Shown in pieces: positions 35,575 through 43,433 of a stretch of 53,120 nucleotides of DNA. Below the pieces are notes generated by a model that saw only the letters and a program-made list of their open reading frames with translations, was not told the origin of the DNA and made no database searches. The DNA lies in contig CALESG010000130.1 in the NCBI GenBank assembly GCA_937907215.1, positions 1-53,120 of the forward strand, given 5' to 3'. This DNA comes from an uncultured Ruminococcus sp. (GTDB taxonomy: Bacteria > Bacillota > Clostridia > Oscillospirales > Ruminococcaceae). Positions within the stretch are counted from its first letter, which is position 1; each line of letters begins with the position of its first letter. The position numbers and the translations under genes were made by a program.

Positions 35575-36402
35575 ATGAATAAATTTAAGTTTTTAATAGC
35601 CTTATCTTTAAGTATAACGCTACTTTTAGGCTGCGGAAGTATGAATCCTTTGGAATCTATTGCAGATGATGTTTCTAATATTTCAACGAACAGTGAAATT
35701 TATTCTTCACAAGAAGTTATAGACTCAATAGAAGCAGCAGCAGTGGATGCTATACCTACTGAACCTGCAACAACAGTAACAGGAAAAGCACCGCTTGTAA
35801 CTGTCAATTTACTTCCAGACAGTTATCAATTGGATGTTGAACCTCTTATGCAAAATCCAGAACTTCCTACCGGCTGTGAAATAACATCGCTCACTTGCCT
35901 ACTTAACTATCTTGGATTCACTGCGGACAAAGAAATGATGGCAGATACATATCTTGATTACGTGCTTGAAAATGGAACAGATTATACATTCTTTGAAAAA
36001 TATATAGGCAATCCTTATTCAGATGGTTATGGATGCTATTCTCCTGTTATAGTAAAGGCTGCAACTGAATATTTAGCTGATCAAAATAGTTCCCTTGAAC
36101 CTGTAAACCTTTCAGGTAGTACTAAAGAGGATTTGTTCCTTGTAATTGCAAGCGGTCACCCTATAGTTATTTGGGGTACTGTATATAATCAATATCATGA
36201 TTCATATTTGGCGTGGACAACTCCTGATGGTGAAGATGTATATTGGAATACATATGAACACTGTATGCTGCTTACAGGATATGATACTATTTCAAGTACA
36301 GTCACTGTATGCGACCCTCTAAGAGGCGAAGTTCAATATGATTTAGAACAATTCTTTTATATATATGATGATATGTATCAGCAGGCTATGACAATATATT
36401 AA
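35575..36402 (+). CDS. Lipoprotein with a C39-like cysteine peptidase domain
   Basis: A secreted, lipid-anchored protein of 275 residues. The lipobox LLGC places the modified cysteine at Cys20. After a Ser/Thr/Glu-rich linker (about 25-75), the Peptidase_C39_2 domain starts near QNPELPTGCEITSL, with Cys101 the likely nucleophile. A catalytic histidine candidate lies in the YEHCMLLTGYD segment, followed by VCDPLRGEVQYDLEQF. The ATG at 35575 has AAGGAG nine bases upstream; the TTG two codons earlier is too close to that site. It is transcribed alone. The substrate is unknown. Confidence 0.88.
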   Translation: MNKFKFLIALSLSITLLLGCGSMNPLESIADDVSNISTNSEIYSSQEVIDSIEAAAVDAIPTEPATTVTGKAPLVTVNLLPDSYQLDVEPLMQNPELPTGCEITSLTCLLNYLGFTADKEMMADTYLDYVLENGTDYTFFEKYIGNPYSDGYGCYSPVIVKAATEYLADQNSSLEPVNLSGSTKEDLFLVIASGHPIVIWGTVYNQYHDSYLAWTTPDGEDVYWNTYEHCMLLTGYDTISSTVTVCDPLRGEVQYDLEQFFYIYDDMYQQAMTIY

Positions 36403-36443
36403 ATTAAAAGCCTTTCTAAATTAGGATAATTTAATAAAAACTT

Positions 36444-36494
36444 TCCCTCTCGGATTATCGGCAATATTCAAGCCGCAGCTGAGAGGGATTTTTA
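36444..36494. terminator. Bidirectional terminator between convergent genes
   Basis: Arms TCCCTCTC (36444-36451) and GAGAGGGA (36481-36488) with a partly paired loop. T-rich tails follow on both strands, suiting its place between the convergent C39 and C_GCAxxG_C_C genes. Confidence 0.8.
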
Positions 36495-36496
36495 TA

Positions 36497-36979
36497 TTAT
36501 TTATTTTCAAGAAAATATTCAGCCACTATTTTAGCTGACAATCCGGCAAGGTCTTTGCAAGGACGTTTTTTGTAATATTCATCTGTGCGCTTTTCAGGCA
36601 CAAAGCTGTCCGCACCGCTTTTTTTAAGTCCAAGAAGTTCACGGCAAATTATACTGCCCTCTGACTCTTTAAATTTCTGTGCAAGCTCTTGAATACGCTT
36701 ATAATGTTCCTTTTTGCCTTCATAATCTTTTGGCTCTGAATAACCGGAAATCAAACCTGCTACAATAAACATTCCGCTTACTGTACCGCATACCTCCCTT
36801 AGTCTGCCCATTCCACCTCCAAATGATGAAGCAAGCTTTGCGGCAATTTCCCTTGAAAGTCCAAGTTCATCTGCAAATGTAAGTACAACCGATTGACTGC
36901 AATTGTATCCTTCTAAAAAAAGTCCTTTTGCTATTTCACAGTACTCTTCAGGTGATTTTTTCAGTACTATCTTTTTCAT
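36497..36979 (-). CDS. C_GCAxxG_C_C family redox-type protein
   Basis: A 160-residue member of a family of small cysteine-containing proteins. Family marks are Cys27 in EGYNCSQSV, the GGGMGRLREVCGTVSGMF core, Cys in SIICRELLG and RPCKDL near the C-terminus. Members are often near redox or transport genes and may use the cysteines for electron or metal handling. The reaction is unknown. It lies 28 bases downstream of the Tet(M)-like/NYN fusion gene and is probably cotranscribed with it. Confidence 0.88.
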   Translation of the reverse strand: MKKIVLKKSPEEYCEIAKGLFLEGYNCSQSVVLTFADELGLSREIAAKLASSFGGGMGRLREVCGTVSGMFIVAGLISGYSEPKDYEGKKEHYKRIQELAQKFKESEGSIICRELLGLKKSGADSFVPEKRTDEYYKKRPCKDLAGLSAKIVAEYFLENK

Positions 36980-37007
36980 AAATATTTCTCTCCGTTTTAT
37001 AATTTAT

Positions 37008-39659
37008 TCAATGTTTTTTCTCTGCTATTCCGATGTTTATATGTGCAGATTTCAAATTTATATTTGTAATAAAATCATCTATCTCACGCTGGGCATTACA
37101 TATCTCTTCATAAAATTCAGCAGCAGACATTCTATAAGCTCCGCCGCCTAAAATAATTATCTGCTCAAGCCTGTCCGAAGTTGCAACTCTAACTCTGTAA
37201 TCACGACTTAAATCATGAGCTGTACGCTCTATATATGAATCTGCCGTTTCAGCTTCTTTTGTATAAACAATATACAAATCGTCTATCTTTTCTTCCGAAC
37301 CAGGATTGCCTTTAACACGATAAGCATCAAATACTATTATCATACTGCATTTATGAACGCCCCTGTAATTTATCATCATTTCTATAAGTCTATGACGTGC
37401 TGCTTCTAAATTATCAGCAGCAATTTTATTAAGCTCATCCCATGAAAAAATTATATTATAACCATCTACCAGAATATATTCTTTTGTTGGCTTTTGCGGT
37501 GCGATCGGTGCATTAGAACGCTCTTCATCATGTCGTGTATGCATTGCAGTACGTTCATCACGATTTATTTTACCATAAGTTCGTTCAAATATTGCCATAA
37601 GCTCTTTATCTTCCTCAAGACTTCCTCTATATGATGAACGGCTTATATGATTATTTGTATTGCCATATTCATCAGATCTTATTTCATTTTCCTCTAAAGA
37701 GCTATATTTTCCTTCCAATTCTGTTTTATACGGCAAATGCATATGATTTGGAACATCATCCCATTTTACAAGATAACCTGCTCCATGTGAACAAAATACC
37801 GAATCCGCTGAATTTTCTGTATCACTGTCAGCGTCATAACCTATGGATTCAATCACCTTTTCGGGTTCTTTGCACTCATCATAGCCGTCCGGAATACAGC
37901 TAAGCTGTCCTTTGCCTTGAGTATAAGCTGTCACCTCTTCAGCATATGACAACATCTTTTCAGCCGCACATCGGCCTGTTATAATAGAAATATCACTGTC
38001 TATTTCAGGAGAAGAAAATTCAGCAGACATTTTCTCCAGATCCGTCATAGCACGTCCTATTTGAGTACTTGGAATGGTCAATCTAAATGCATAAAACGGT
38101 TCTAAAATAATGCTTTTTGCCGAGCGTAGTCCTTGTCTTACTGCTCTGTATGTAGCCTGCCTAAAGTCACCGCCTTCAGTATGCTTTTGATGTGCCCGTC
38201 CTGATACAACAGTAAAGCGAACATCTGTTATAGGAAAACCTGTAAGAACTCCCAAATGCTCTTTTTCCTGTAAGTGAGTCAGAATAAGTCTTTGCCAGTT
38301 TTTATCAAGAATATCTTCTGAACAGTCTGTGCAAAATTCTATTCCACTGTTTCTTGGCAAAGGTTCAATAAGAATATGTGCCTCTGCATAGTGACGCAGA
38401 GGTTCATAATGACCCACGCCTTCTACTGCTTCTGTAATAGTTTCTTTATAGGAGATCCCGCCTTTATCAAAACTTACGCTCATTCCAAATCTTTCATAAA
38501 TAATATCTGAAAGTATTTCCAGCTGAACACTTCCCATAAGCTCTGCGTGTATTTCAGAAAGACATTCATTCCATATAAGATGAAGTTCAGGATTTTCTTC
38601 TTCAAGCGGTTTAAGTTTAATAAGTGCTTTAGCAGGGTCTATATCATCATTAAGTACAAGTCGATAAGTCATTACGGGCTGCAATATAGGTTTTCCAGCC
38701 TGCTCTTCAAATCCAATTCCCATTCCGCATTGAGTAAATTTAGATCCAAGTACAGTGCATATCATACCAGACTCAGCTTCATCAATAGTCTTATACTTAT
38801 TTCCGGAATATACACGTATCTGATTTACCTTTTCGCTTGCAATCGTACCATCGGGCAGAGTGAATTCAATTTTAGAACGAACTTTAAGACATCCGCCGGT
38901 TATTTTCATAAACGTAAGACGTTCACCATTATCATCAGCTGCAATTTTAAAAACACGTGCACCAAATTCTTTCGGATATGGCTTTATATTTGTGTAAAGC
39001 TCAATATCACAAATAAGCTCATCTATAGATTTCAGCTTTCGTGCAGAACCAAAATAACATGGAAACAATCTTCTCTCCATAATAGCATCAGAAATATCTA
39101 TATCTGAAATAATACCATTCTCCAGAAAATTATCAAGCAGTACTTCATCGCAAAGAGCAGTCTGTTCAAAAAACATATCACTATTTTTATCAGTAAAGTC
39201 CGAACACGCCGGACTAAGCCTATCCTTTAAATCAAGAATAATTTCATCAGATTCAGAGTCGGATATATCCATTTTATTTACAAATATAAAAACTGGAATA
39301 TTATATCTTGAAAGCAAACGCCAAAGAGTTTCAGTATGGCTCTGTATTCCGTCAGACGCACTTATAACAAGCACAGCAACATCAAGCACCTGCAACGTTC
39401 TTTCCATTTCAGATGAAAAATCTACATGACCAGGTGTATCAAGCAGAGTTACCATTGTATCTTTAAGTTTAAATCCAGCCTGCTTTGAAAAAATAGTAAT
39501 ACCTCTCTTTTTTTCAAGCGAATGTGTATCAAGAAAAGCGTCCCCATGATCTACTCGTCCAAGTTTTCTTATTTCACCGCTTCGATAAAGCATTGCTTCC
39601 GAAAGAGTTGTCTTACCGGAATCAACATGGGCAAGCAGACCTATTGACAGTCGTTTCAT
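37008..39659 (-). CDS. Tet(M)-like translational GTPase fused to a Rae1/YacP-type NYN nuclease domain
   Basis: Residues 1 to about 620 resemble EF-G/Tet(M) ribosome protection GTPases: AHVDSGKTTL (10-19), RGIT (52-55), DTPGH (74-78), NKMD (128-131), and a C-terminal segment TGRCAAEKMLSYAEEVTAYTQGKG that matches Tet(M) domain V. A polar linker follows. Residues about 728-864 form a NYN domain like Rae1: VDGYNIIFSW with Asp732 and Asn735, VFDAYRVKGNPGS with Asp778, YTKEAETADSYIE with Asp807 and ATSDRLEQ with Asp829. Rae1 cleaves mRNA in the ribosomal A site. The ATG at 39659 has AAAGGAGG five bases upstream. Clinical tetracycline resistance is not implied. Confidence 0.93.
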   Translation of the reverse strand: MKRLSIGLLAHVDSGKTTLSEAMLYRSGEIRKLGRVDHGDAFLDTHSLEKKRGITIFSKQAGFKLKDTMVTLLDTPGHVDFSSEMERTLQVLDVAVLVISASDGIQSHTETLWRLLSRYNIPVFIFVNKMDISDSESDEIILDLKDRLSPACSDFTDKNSDMFFEQTALCDEVLLDNFLENGIISDIDISDAIMERRLFPCYFGSARKLKSIDELICDIELYTNIKPYPKEFGARVFKIAADDNGERLTFMKITGGCLKVRSKIEFTLPDGTIASEKVNQIRVYSGNKYKTIDEAESGMICTVLGSKFTQCGMGIGFEEQAGKPILQPVMTYRLVLNDDIDPAKALIKLKPLEEENPELHLIWNECLSEIHAELMGSVQLEILSDIIYERFGMSVSFDKGGISYKETITEAVEGVGHYEPLRHYAEAHILIEPLPRNSGIEFCTDCSEDILDKNWQRLILTHLQEKEHLGVLTGFPITDVRFTVVSGRAHQKHTEGGDFRQATYRAVRQGLRSAKSIILEPFYAFRLTIPSTQIGRAMTDLEKMSAEFSSPEIDSDISIITGRCAAEKMLSYAEEVTAYTQGKGQLSCIPDGYDECKEPEKVIESIGYDADSDTENSADSVFCSHGAGYLVKWDDVPNHMHLPYKTELEGKYSSLEENEIRSDEYGNTNNHISRSSYRGSLEEDKELMAIFERTYGKINRDERTAMHTRHDEERSNAPIAPQKPTKEYILVDGYNIIFSWDELNKIAADNLEAARHRLIEMMINYRGVHKCSMIIVFDAYRVKGNPGSEEKIDDLYIVYTKEAETADSYIERTAHDLSRDYRVRVATSDRLEQIIILGGGAYRMSAAEFYEEICNAQREIDDFITNINLKSAHINIGIAEKKH

Positions 39660-39688
39660 CAAATCCTCCTTTGCATTATGATATATTT

Positions 39689-39717
39689 ATTATACCATAT
39701 AAACTATAAAGGTTCAA
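39689..39717 (-). promoter_or_regulatory. Promoter of the GTPase-nuclease fusion gene
   Basis: On the minus strand, TTGAAC (39712-39717) and TATAAT (39689-39694) have a 17-base spacer. The leader is about 25 nt. No leader peptide or attenuator of the tet(M) kind is seen. Confidence 0.78.
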
Positions 39718-39770
39718 TAGGATAATTAGCTGTCATTGCCGCATCGCATAAAAAATAAATAATGTTTTTA

Positions 39771-40115
39771 TCAATAGATATTGCTGCAAATTACTGCTGC
39801 TGTCATAACTTCTGCTTCAAATTCCTCAGAATCCGATTCAAGCAAGGGCTGCAATCTGCAAATACTCTGTTGAGCTTGACAAATTTTATCAAATGGCACA
39901 GTATAAGAAATCAATTTTTCTACACTATTCCATTTATCGTTTACCATAATGCATATCTCTAATGCCTTTTTCTTATCATCAATTTCCGAGGCATCTTTCA
40001 AATCATAAAGCATACATGTAAGCTCATTGCATTCGCTTCTAACCGCATATTCTGAAAATATACTTACTGCTAAAATAACTGTAAGTATTACAAATGCCCA
40101 TTTAACATGATTCAT
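39771..40115 (-). CDS. DUF4363-like membrane-anchored protein
   Basis: A 114-residue protein with an N-terminal transmembrane helix (about 5-24) and a helical extracytoplasmic part. It overlaps the upstream YetF-like gene by four bases. YetF (DUF421) followed by DUF4363 is a common pair in clostridia, which supports the call. Function unknown; in Bacillus, YetF-type proteins influence inner-membrane properties of spores. Confidence 0.75.
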   Translation of the reverse strand: MNHVKWAFVILTVILAVSIFSEYAVRSECNELTCMLYDLKDASEIDDKKKALEICIMVNDKWNSVEKLISYTVPFDKICQAQQSICRLQPLLESDSEEFEAEVMTAAVICSNIY

Positions 40116-40795
40116 GACTTAATCTTACCCTCTTTCTCAATTACAATGCAGATTCCATTTTCATCAGCCATTGCAAGAAATGTTTTCTCTATTGTAAGCT
40201 GCCTATGTTCAAGTTCTGAGCCGATCCAAGCAACATCCTTTCCAATACTATCAAGTGCTTTATCCATTAAAACTCCATCAGATATTATAACGCACGGAGG
40301 ATTCTCTGATTTGTTGTAAATTCCCATATCTTCCTGTGTTACATTTCTATATGCAGCCTTTGGATATACCGATATAGCACCTGTAGTTTCAACAATTGCA
40401 AACTGAACTTCTTCTGGATTGAATATTTGATTATTTCTAAGTGCCATAAGCAAATCATCTATTGTAAGACGAAGTTCAAGCATAGTATCCTGAAGAATTA
40501 CTCCATCCCTTATTACTATTTTAGGACTTCCTGAAACAAGCTTTCTTAGCCTTTTAAATTTCATCGCAAAAAATGACATTATAACTTCCAAGCATACAAG
40601 AATCAATATAGGAAGAATTCCTGGCAAAAGCGGCAATGCAGGATTCTCTATAGGAAGAGTAGCAATATTGGATATGAGAATAGTTATAACCAATTCACCC
40701 GGCTGCAATTCGCCAAGCTGCCTTTTTCCCATAAGTCGAAGGGCAAATATAACTATTAAATATAAAATTACAGAACGCAGCAATACAACACCCAT
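40112..40795 (-). CDS. YetF-like DUF421 membrane protein
   Basis: A 227-residue protein with about three N-terminal helices and a C-terminal soluble DUF421 domain. Family marks include LMGKRQLGELQPGELVITILISNIATLPIE and the segment IRDGVILQDTMLELRLTIDDLLMALR. The related Bacillus 2Duf/YetF proteins strengthen the spore inner membrane. It starts just after the GtrA terminator with no separate promoter that I can see, so it may depend on readthrough or a weak site. Confidence 0.9.
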   Translation of the reverse strand: MGVVLLRSVILYLIVIFALRLMGKRQLGELQPGELVITILISNIATLPIENPALPLLPGILPILILVCLEVIMSFFAMKFKRLRKLVSGSPKIVIRDGVILQDTMLELRLTIDDLLMALRNNQIFNPEEVQFAIVETTGAISVYPKAAYRNVTQEDMGIYNKSENPPCVIISDGVLMDKALDSIGKDVAWIGSELEHRQLTIEKTFLAMADENGICIVIEKEGKIKS

Positions 40796-40811
40796 TCTAA
40801 TTCCTCACCTT

Positions 40812-40847
40812 AAAAAAATAAAGGCGGCATATTCTAATGTCGCCTTT
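40812..40847 (-). terminator. Terminator after gtrA
   Basis: Stem AAAGGCGGCAT (40820-40830) pairs with ATGTCGCCTTT (40837-40847) with one G-U pair, followed on the minus strand by ATTTTTTT. T residues also follow on the plus strand. Confidence 0.85.
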
Positions 40848-40872
40848 TTTATTATGTACTGCTGTGTTTTAA

Positions 40873-41379
40873 TTATTCTGATTTACTTTGAGCTGTTTTC
40901 TCTTCTGTTTCACGAAAAACAAAAACCTTACTTATAACGTAATTTATTATAAGTATAATGACCTGTGCTGCCAGTGTTATTAAAAATGCATTCCATCGGA
41001 GCCAGCCTATAAAAACAGCTGTCATAAGTGCATCTATTCCAAGAGAAGCCAATCTTCCAACATAAAAATTTACAAACTCTTTTAAAAATGCCTTTTTTGT
41101 TTTTGCAGTGCTTTTAAATACATATGCACGATTGGTAAAATATGCAAAAGTAACAGCACATATCCAAGAGAAAACCGCACAACCAGTTGAATAAACAGTG
41201 TAAAAATCACCCATTGCGTCCTTATCAACAAGATAAAGCGGTACAAGCTTTGTTATAAATGAAACTACTGTTGTAAGTCCACCATAAAAAATATAAAGCA
41301 AGACCTCTTCGTGATTAAAATAAAAGCTTTGAATTTTCTTAGGCATAAGGCCTACAAACCATAAAATAAGTCGATTCAT
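40873..41379 (-). CDS. GtrA-family membrane protein
   Basis: A 168-residue protein with four predicted transmembrane helices. The GtrA pattern is clear: YIFYGGLTTVVSF, then FAYFTNRAYVF, FVNFYVGRLASLGID and INYVISKVFVFR at the end. GtrA proteins are thought to flip lipid-linked sugars for surface polysaccharides. The start is the ATG at 41379 with AAAGGA nine bases upstream; a longer frame from 41445 adds 22 residues without support. It is divergent from the CorC-like gene, with interlocked promoters. Confidence 0.9.
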   Translation of the reverse strand: MNRLILWFVGLMPKKIQSFYFNHEEVLLYIFYGGLTTVVSFITKLVPLYLVDKDAMGDFYTVYSTGCAVFSWICAVTFAYFTNRAYVFKSTAKTKKAFLKEFVNFYVGRLASLGIDALMTAVFIGWLRWNAFLITLAAQVIILIINYVISKVFVFRETEEKTAQSKSE

Positions 41380-41431
41380 ATTAAAAATTCCTTTCTTTTT
41401 ATTGCAAAATGCAAAAATTAAAAATAGCCCC

Positions 41432-41460
41432 TTGATTATAGACATAAAATATGATATTAT
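41432..41460 (+). promoter_or_regulatory. Promoter of the CNNM/CorC gene
   Basis: TTGATT (41432-41437) and TATTAT (41455-41460) have a 17-base spacer. Its -10 overlaps the opposing gtrA -10 by two bases. Confidence 0.65.
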
Positions 41461-41487
41461 TATAACATTATATTATTAAAAAATCAA
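41459..41487 (-). promoter_or_regulatory. Promoter of gtrA
   Basis: On the minus strand, TTGATT (41482-41487) and TATAAT (41459-41464) have a 17-base spacer. It interlocks with the opposing promoter at 41432-41460. Confidence 0.68.
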
Positions 41488-41503
41488 CCTCTGGAGGAAC
41501 TAT

Positions 41504-42754
41504 ATGATTGCTATTTTAATATTTTTGTTGGTACTTTCTGCACTTTTTTCAAGCTCGGAAACTGCTTTTGCGTGTGTCAATAAAATAAGGCTGAAACACA
41601 AGGCTGATATGGGAGATAAAAGAGCCGACCGTGCACTTAAAATCGCAGAAAAATACGAAGACGCTCTTACTGCAATATTAGTAGGCAACAATATCGCAAA
41701 CATTGGTGCTTCATCTCTTGCAACAGTAATATTTACTAATTGGGTAGGCGATGCAGGTCCGATTGTTTCAACTGTTGTAATGACGCTTTTAGTTCTTACA
41801 TTCTGCGAAGTCCTGCCAAAATATTATGCCAAATCACACGCCGAAAGTCTTGCTTTGACATTTGCTGCTGCACTTTCCGGACTCATTGTTATAATGACTC
41901 CTTTTGTAAAAATATTTGACCTTTTATCAAGAGTATTCAAATCAAAAGACGATTCACCATCTGTAACAGAAGATGAACTTAAATACATAATCGATGAGAT
42001 TGAAGAAGAAGGCGTTTTGGAAGAACAAGAAAGCGATCTTGTAATATCTGCACTGCAGTTTGATGAAACAACTGTAAATAAAATACTTATTCCACGTGTA
42101 AAAGTAGTGGGAATACCGCTTGGTGCTGATATAGAAAAAATTAAAAAGTTATTCCTGAGCAGTCATTTTTCACGTTTCCCTGTTTATGACAAAACTCTTG
42201 ACAACATAGTTGGAATTATAACAAATAAAGAATTTTTCAGATTTCTCAATGGCGTTTATCAAAGCATTGACGAGATAATGCAGGATGTTATATATGTTCC
42301 GTCAACAAAGCTAATAAGCGAAATACTTCAAGAAATGAAAAAGGCAAAAACTCACATGGCTGTAGTTGTAGACCAATATGGCGGTACAAAAGGAATTGTA
42401 ACTCTTGAAGACGTTCTTGAAGAACTTGTTGGAGATATTTATGATGAGAGTGATGAGATACTAAATGAATTTATAAAAGTCGCTCCTCATACTTATGAAA
42501 TAGAAGGTTCATTCAGTATAAGTGATATGCAAAGCGGTCTTGATGATGAAGATATACCATTGGAAAAACCAGAAGCAGCTTCAACATCTGTTGGCGGATG
42601 GATAACGGAGATTCTTGGTCATATCCCGGATAATGGTGCTTCTGCGAAGTGGAACAGATTCAATTTTACCGTACTTGAAGCCGACAATCTAACTATAAAT
42701 AAAGTGCGTTTGGAAGTAGAACCCGAACCTGAAAATGAAAACAATGAAGAATAA
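41504..42754 (+). CDS. CNNM/CorC (HlyC) family divalent-cation transport protein
   Basis: An N-terminal DUF21 membrane domain (about 1-135) with SSSETAFACVNKIRLK and VGNNIANIGASSLAT is followed by a CBS pair (about 195-310) and a CorC_HlyC domain (about 325-412). The CBS region includes RFPVYDKTLDNIVGIITNKEF and VVVDQYGGTKGIVTLEDVLEELVGDIYDE. Such proteins are linked to magnesium or cobalt export. Its 416 residues and GGAGG six bases upstream support the start. Confidence 0.93.
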   Translation: MIAILIFLLVLSALFSSSETAFACVNKIRLKHKADMGDKRADRALKIAEKYEDALTAILVGNNIANIGASSLATVIFTNWVGDAGPIVSTVVMTLLVLTFCEVLPKYYAKSHAESLALTFAAALSGLIVIMTPFVKIFDLLSRVFKSKDDSPSVTEDELKYIIDEIEEEGVLEEQESDLVISALQFDETTVNKILIPRVKVVGIPLGADIEKIKKLFLSSHFSRFPVYDKTLDNIVGIITNKEFFRFLNGVYQSIDEIMQDVIYVPSTKLISEILQEMKKAKTHMAVVVDQYGGTKGIVTLEDVLEELVGDIYDESDEILNEFIKVAPHTYEIEGSFSISDMQSGLDDEDIPLEKPEAASTSVGGWITEILGHIPDNGASAKWNRFNFTVLEADNLTINKVRLEVEPEPENENNEE

Positions 42755-42767
42755 GCTAAAATATATA

Positions 42768-42796
42768 TTGCATATTTTTGAAAAATGTGATATAAT
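42768..42796 (+). promoter_or_regulatory. Promoter of the FTR-like/thioredoxin pair
   Basis: TTGCAT (42768-42773) and TATAAT (42791-42796) have a 17-base spacer, so the pair is not just read through from the CorC gene. Confidence 0.7.
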
Positions 42797-42828
42797 AAAT
42801 ATAATAGATTTTGAAAGGAGCTTCGGAT

Positions 42829-43029
42829 ATGTCGGTACGTTTAAACGAAGATAAAGAAACGGTAAAAATTCTGCGTGAAGGCTTAAAAAATAAAAATGGA
42901 TACTGTCCATGTAAACTCGAAATTATTCCTGAAAATAAATGTATGTGTGAAGAATTTCGCAAACAAATAGCTGATCCTGAATTTGAAGGCTATTGTCATT
43001 GCAGATTATATTATAAAGAAAAGGACTGA
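42829..43029 (+). CDS. Ferredoxin-thioredoxin reductase catalytic-like iron-sulfur protein
   Basis: A 66-residue protein with six cysteines in three pairs: CPC (26-28), CMC (38-40) and CHC (56-58). This matches the catalytic subunit of ferredoxin-thioredoxin reductase, where four cysteines hold [4Fe-4S] and two form the redox disulfide. The classic spacing is CPC-16-CPC-8-CHC; here it is 9 and 15, with the same total. The ATG at 42829 has AAGGAG eight bases upstream; a TTG at 42811 lies before that site. The next gene is a thioredoxin, its likely substrate. Confidence 0.85.
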   Translation: MSVRLNEDKETVKILREGLKNKNGYCPCKLEIIPENKCMCEEFRKQIADPEFEGYCHCRLYYKEKD

Positions 43030-43035
43030 TAAAAA

Positions 43036-43341
43036 ATGAGCATTGTACATGTTAATGAAGAAAATTTTGAAAATGAAGTAATAAAAGCAGACTGTACTGT
43101 ACTTGTCGATTTATATGCTGACTGGTGTGCACCATGTCGAATGCTTGCACCAATACTTGAAGAAATCGCCAATGAACATTCAGAATACAAGATTTGTAAA
43201 ATAAATGTAGACAAATCTCCTGCAATAGCTGCCGCATTCAGAGCAAGCAGTATTCCTATGCTTGTTGTAGTAAAAGACGGCAAAATAACAAATCAATCCG
43301 TAGGATATATGGACAAAGCATCAATTTTAAAAATGTTCTAA
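43036..43341 (+). CDS. trxA: Thioredoxin
   Basis: A compact 101-residue thioredoxin with the active site WCAPC (Cys31, Cys34) after LVDLYAD and the cis-proline in SSIPMLVV. It follows the FTR-like gene by six bases, so the two are cotranscribed. No NADPH-thioredoxin reductase gene is in the window, which fits with electrons coming from ferredoxin. Confidence 0.94.
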   Translation: MSIVHVNEENFENEVIKADCTVLVDLYADWCAPCRMLAPILEEIANEHSEYKICKINVDKSPAIAAAFRASSIPMLVVVKDGKITNQSVGYMDKASILKMF

Positions 43342-43377
43342 CCCATCATTTAATTGCTTACAAAATAAAACAAAAAT

Positions 43378-43424
43378 AAAAATCGAGTCGAATCAATTAA
43401 GAATACGGCTCGATTTTTTATTAT
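43378..43424. terminator. Bidirectional terminator between trxA and glgA
   Basis: Stem AAAAATCGAGTCG (43378-43390) pairs with CGGCTCGATTTTT (43406-43418) with one mismatch. A- and T-rich flanks on both sides give tails for both converging transcripts. Confidence 0.85.
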
Positions 43425-43433
43425 AATATTATT

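Noticed and set aside
37008..39659. Calling the Tet(M)-like gene a tetracycline resistance gene
   Set aside because: The sequence is well diverged from clinical Tet(M), carries an extra nuclease domain, has no tet(M)-type leader, and sits in ordinary chromosome without mobile element marks.
40820..40847. Hairpin at 40820-40847 as a riboswitch for the YetF-like gene
   Set aside because: It has a short stem followed by a T-run, which is fully explained as the gtrA terminator.
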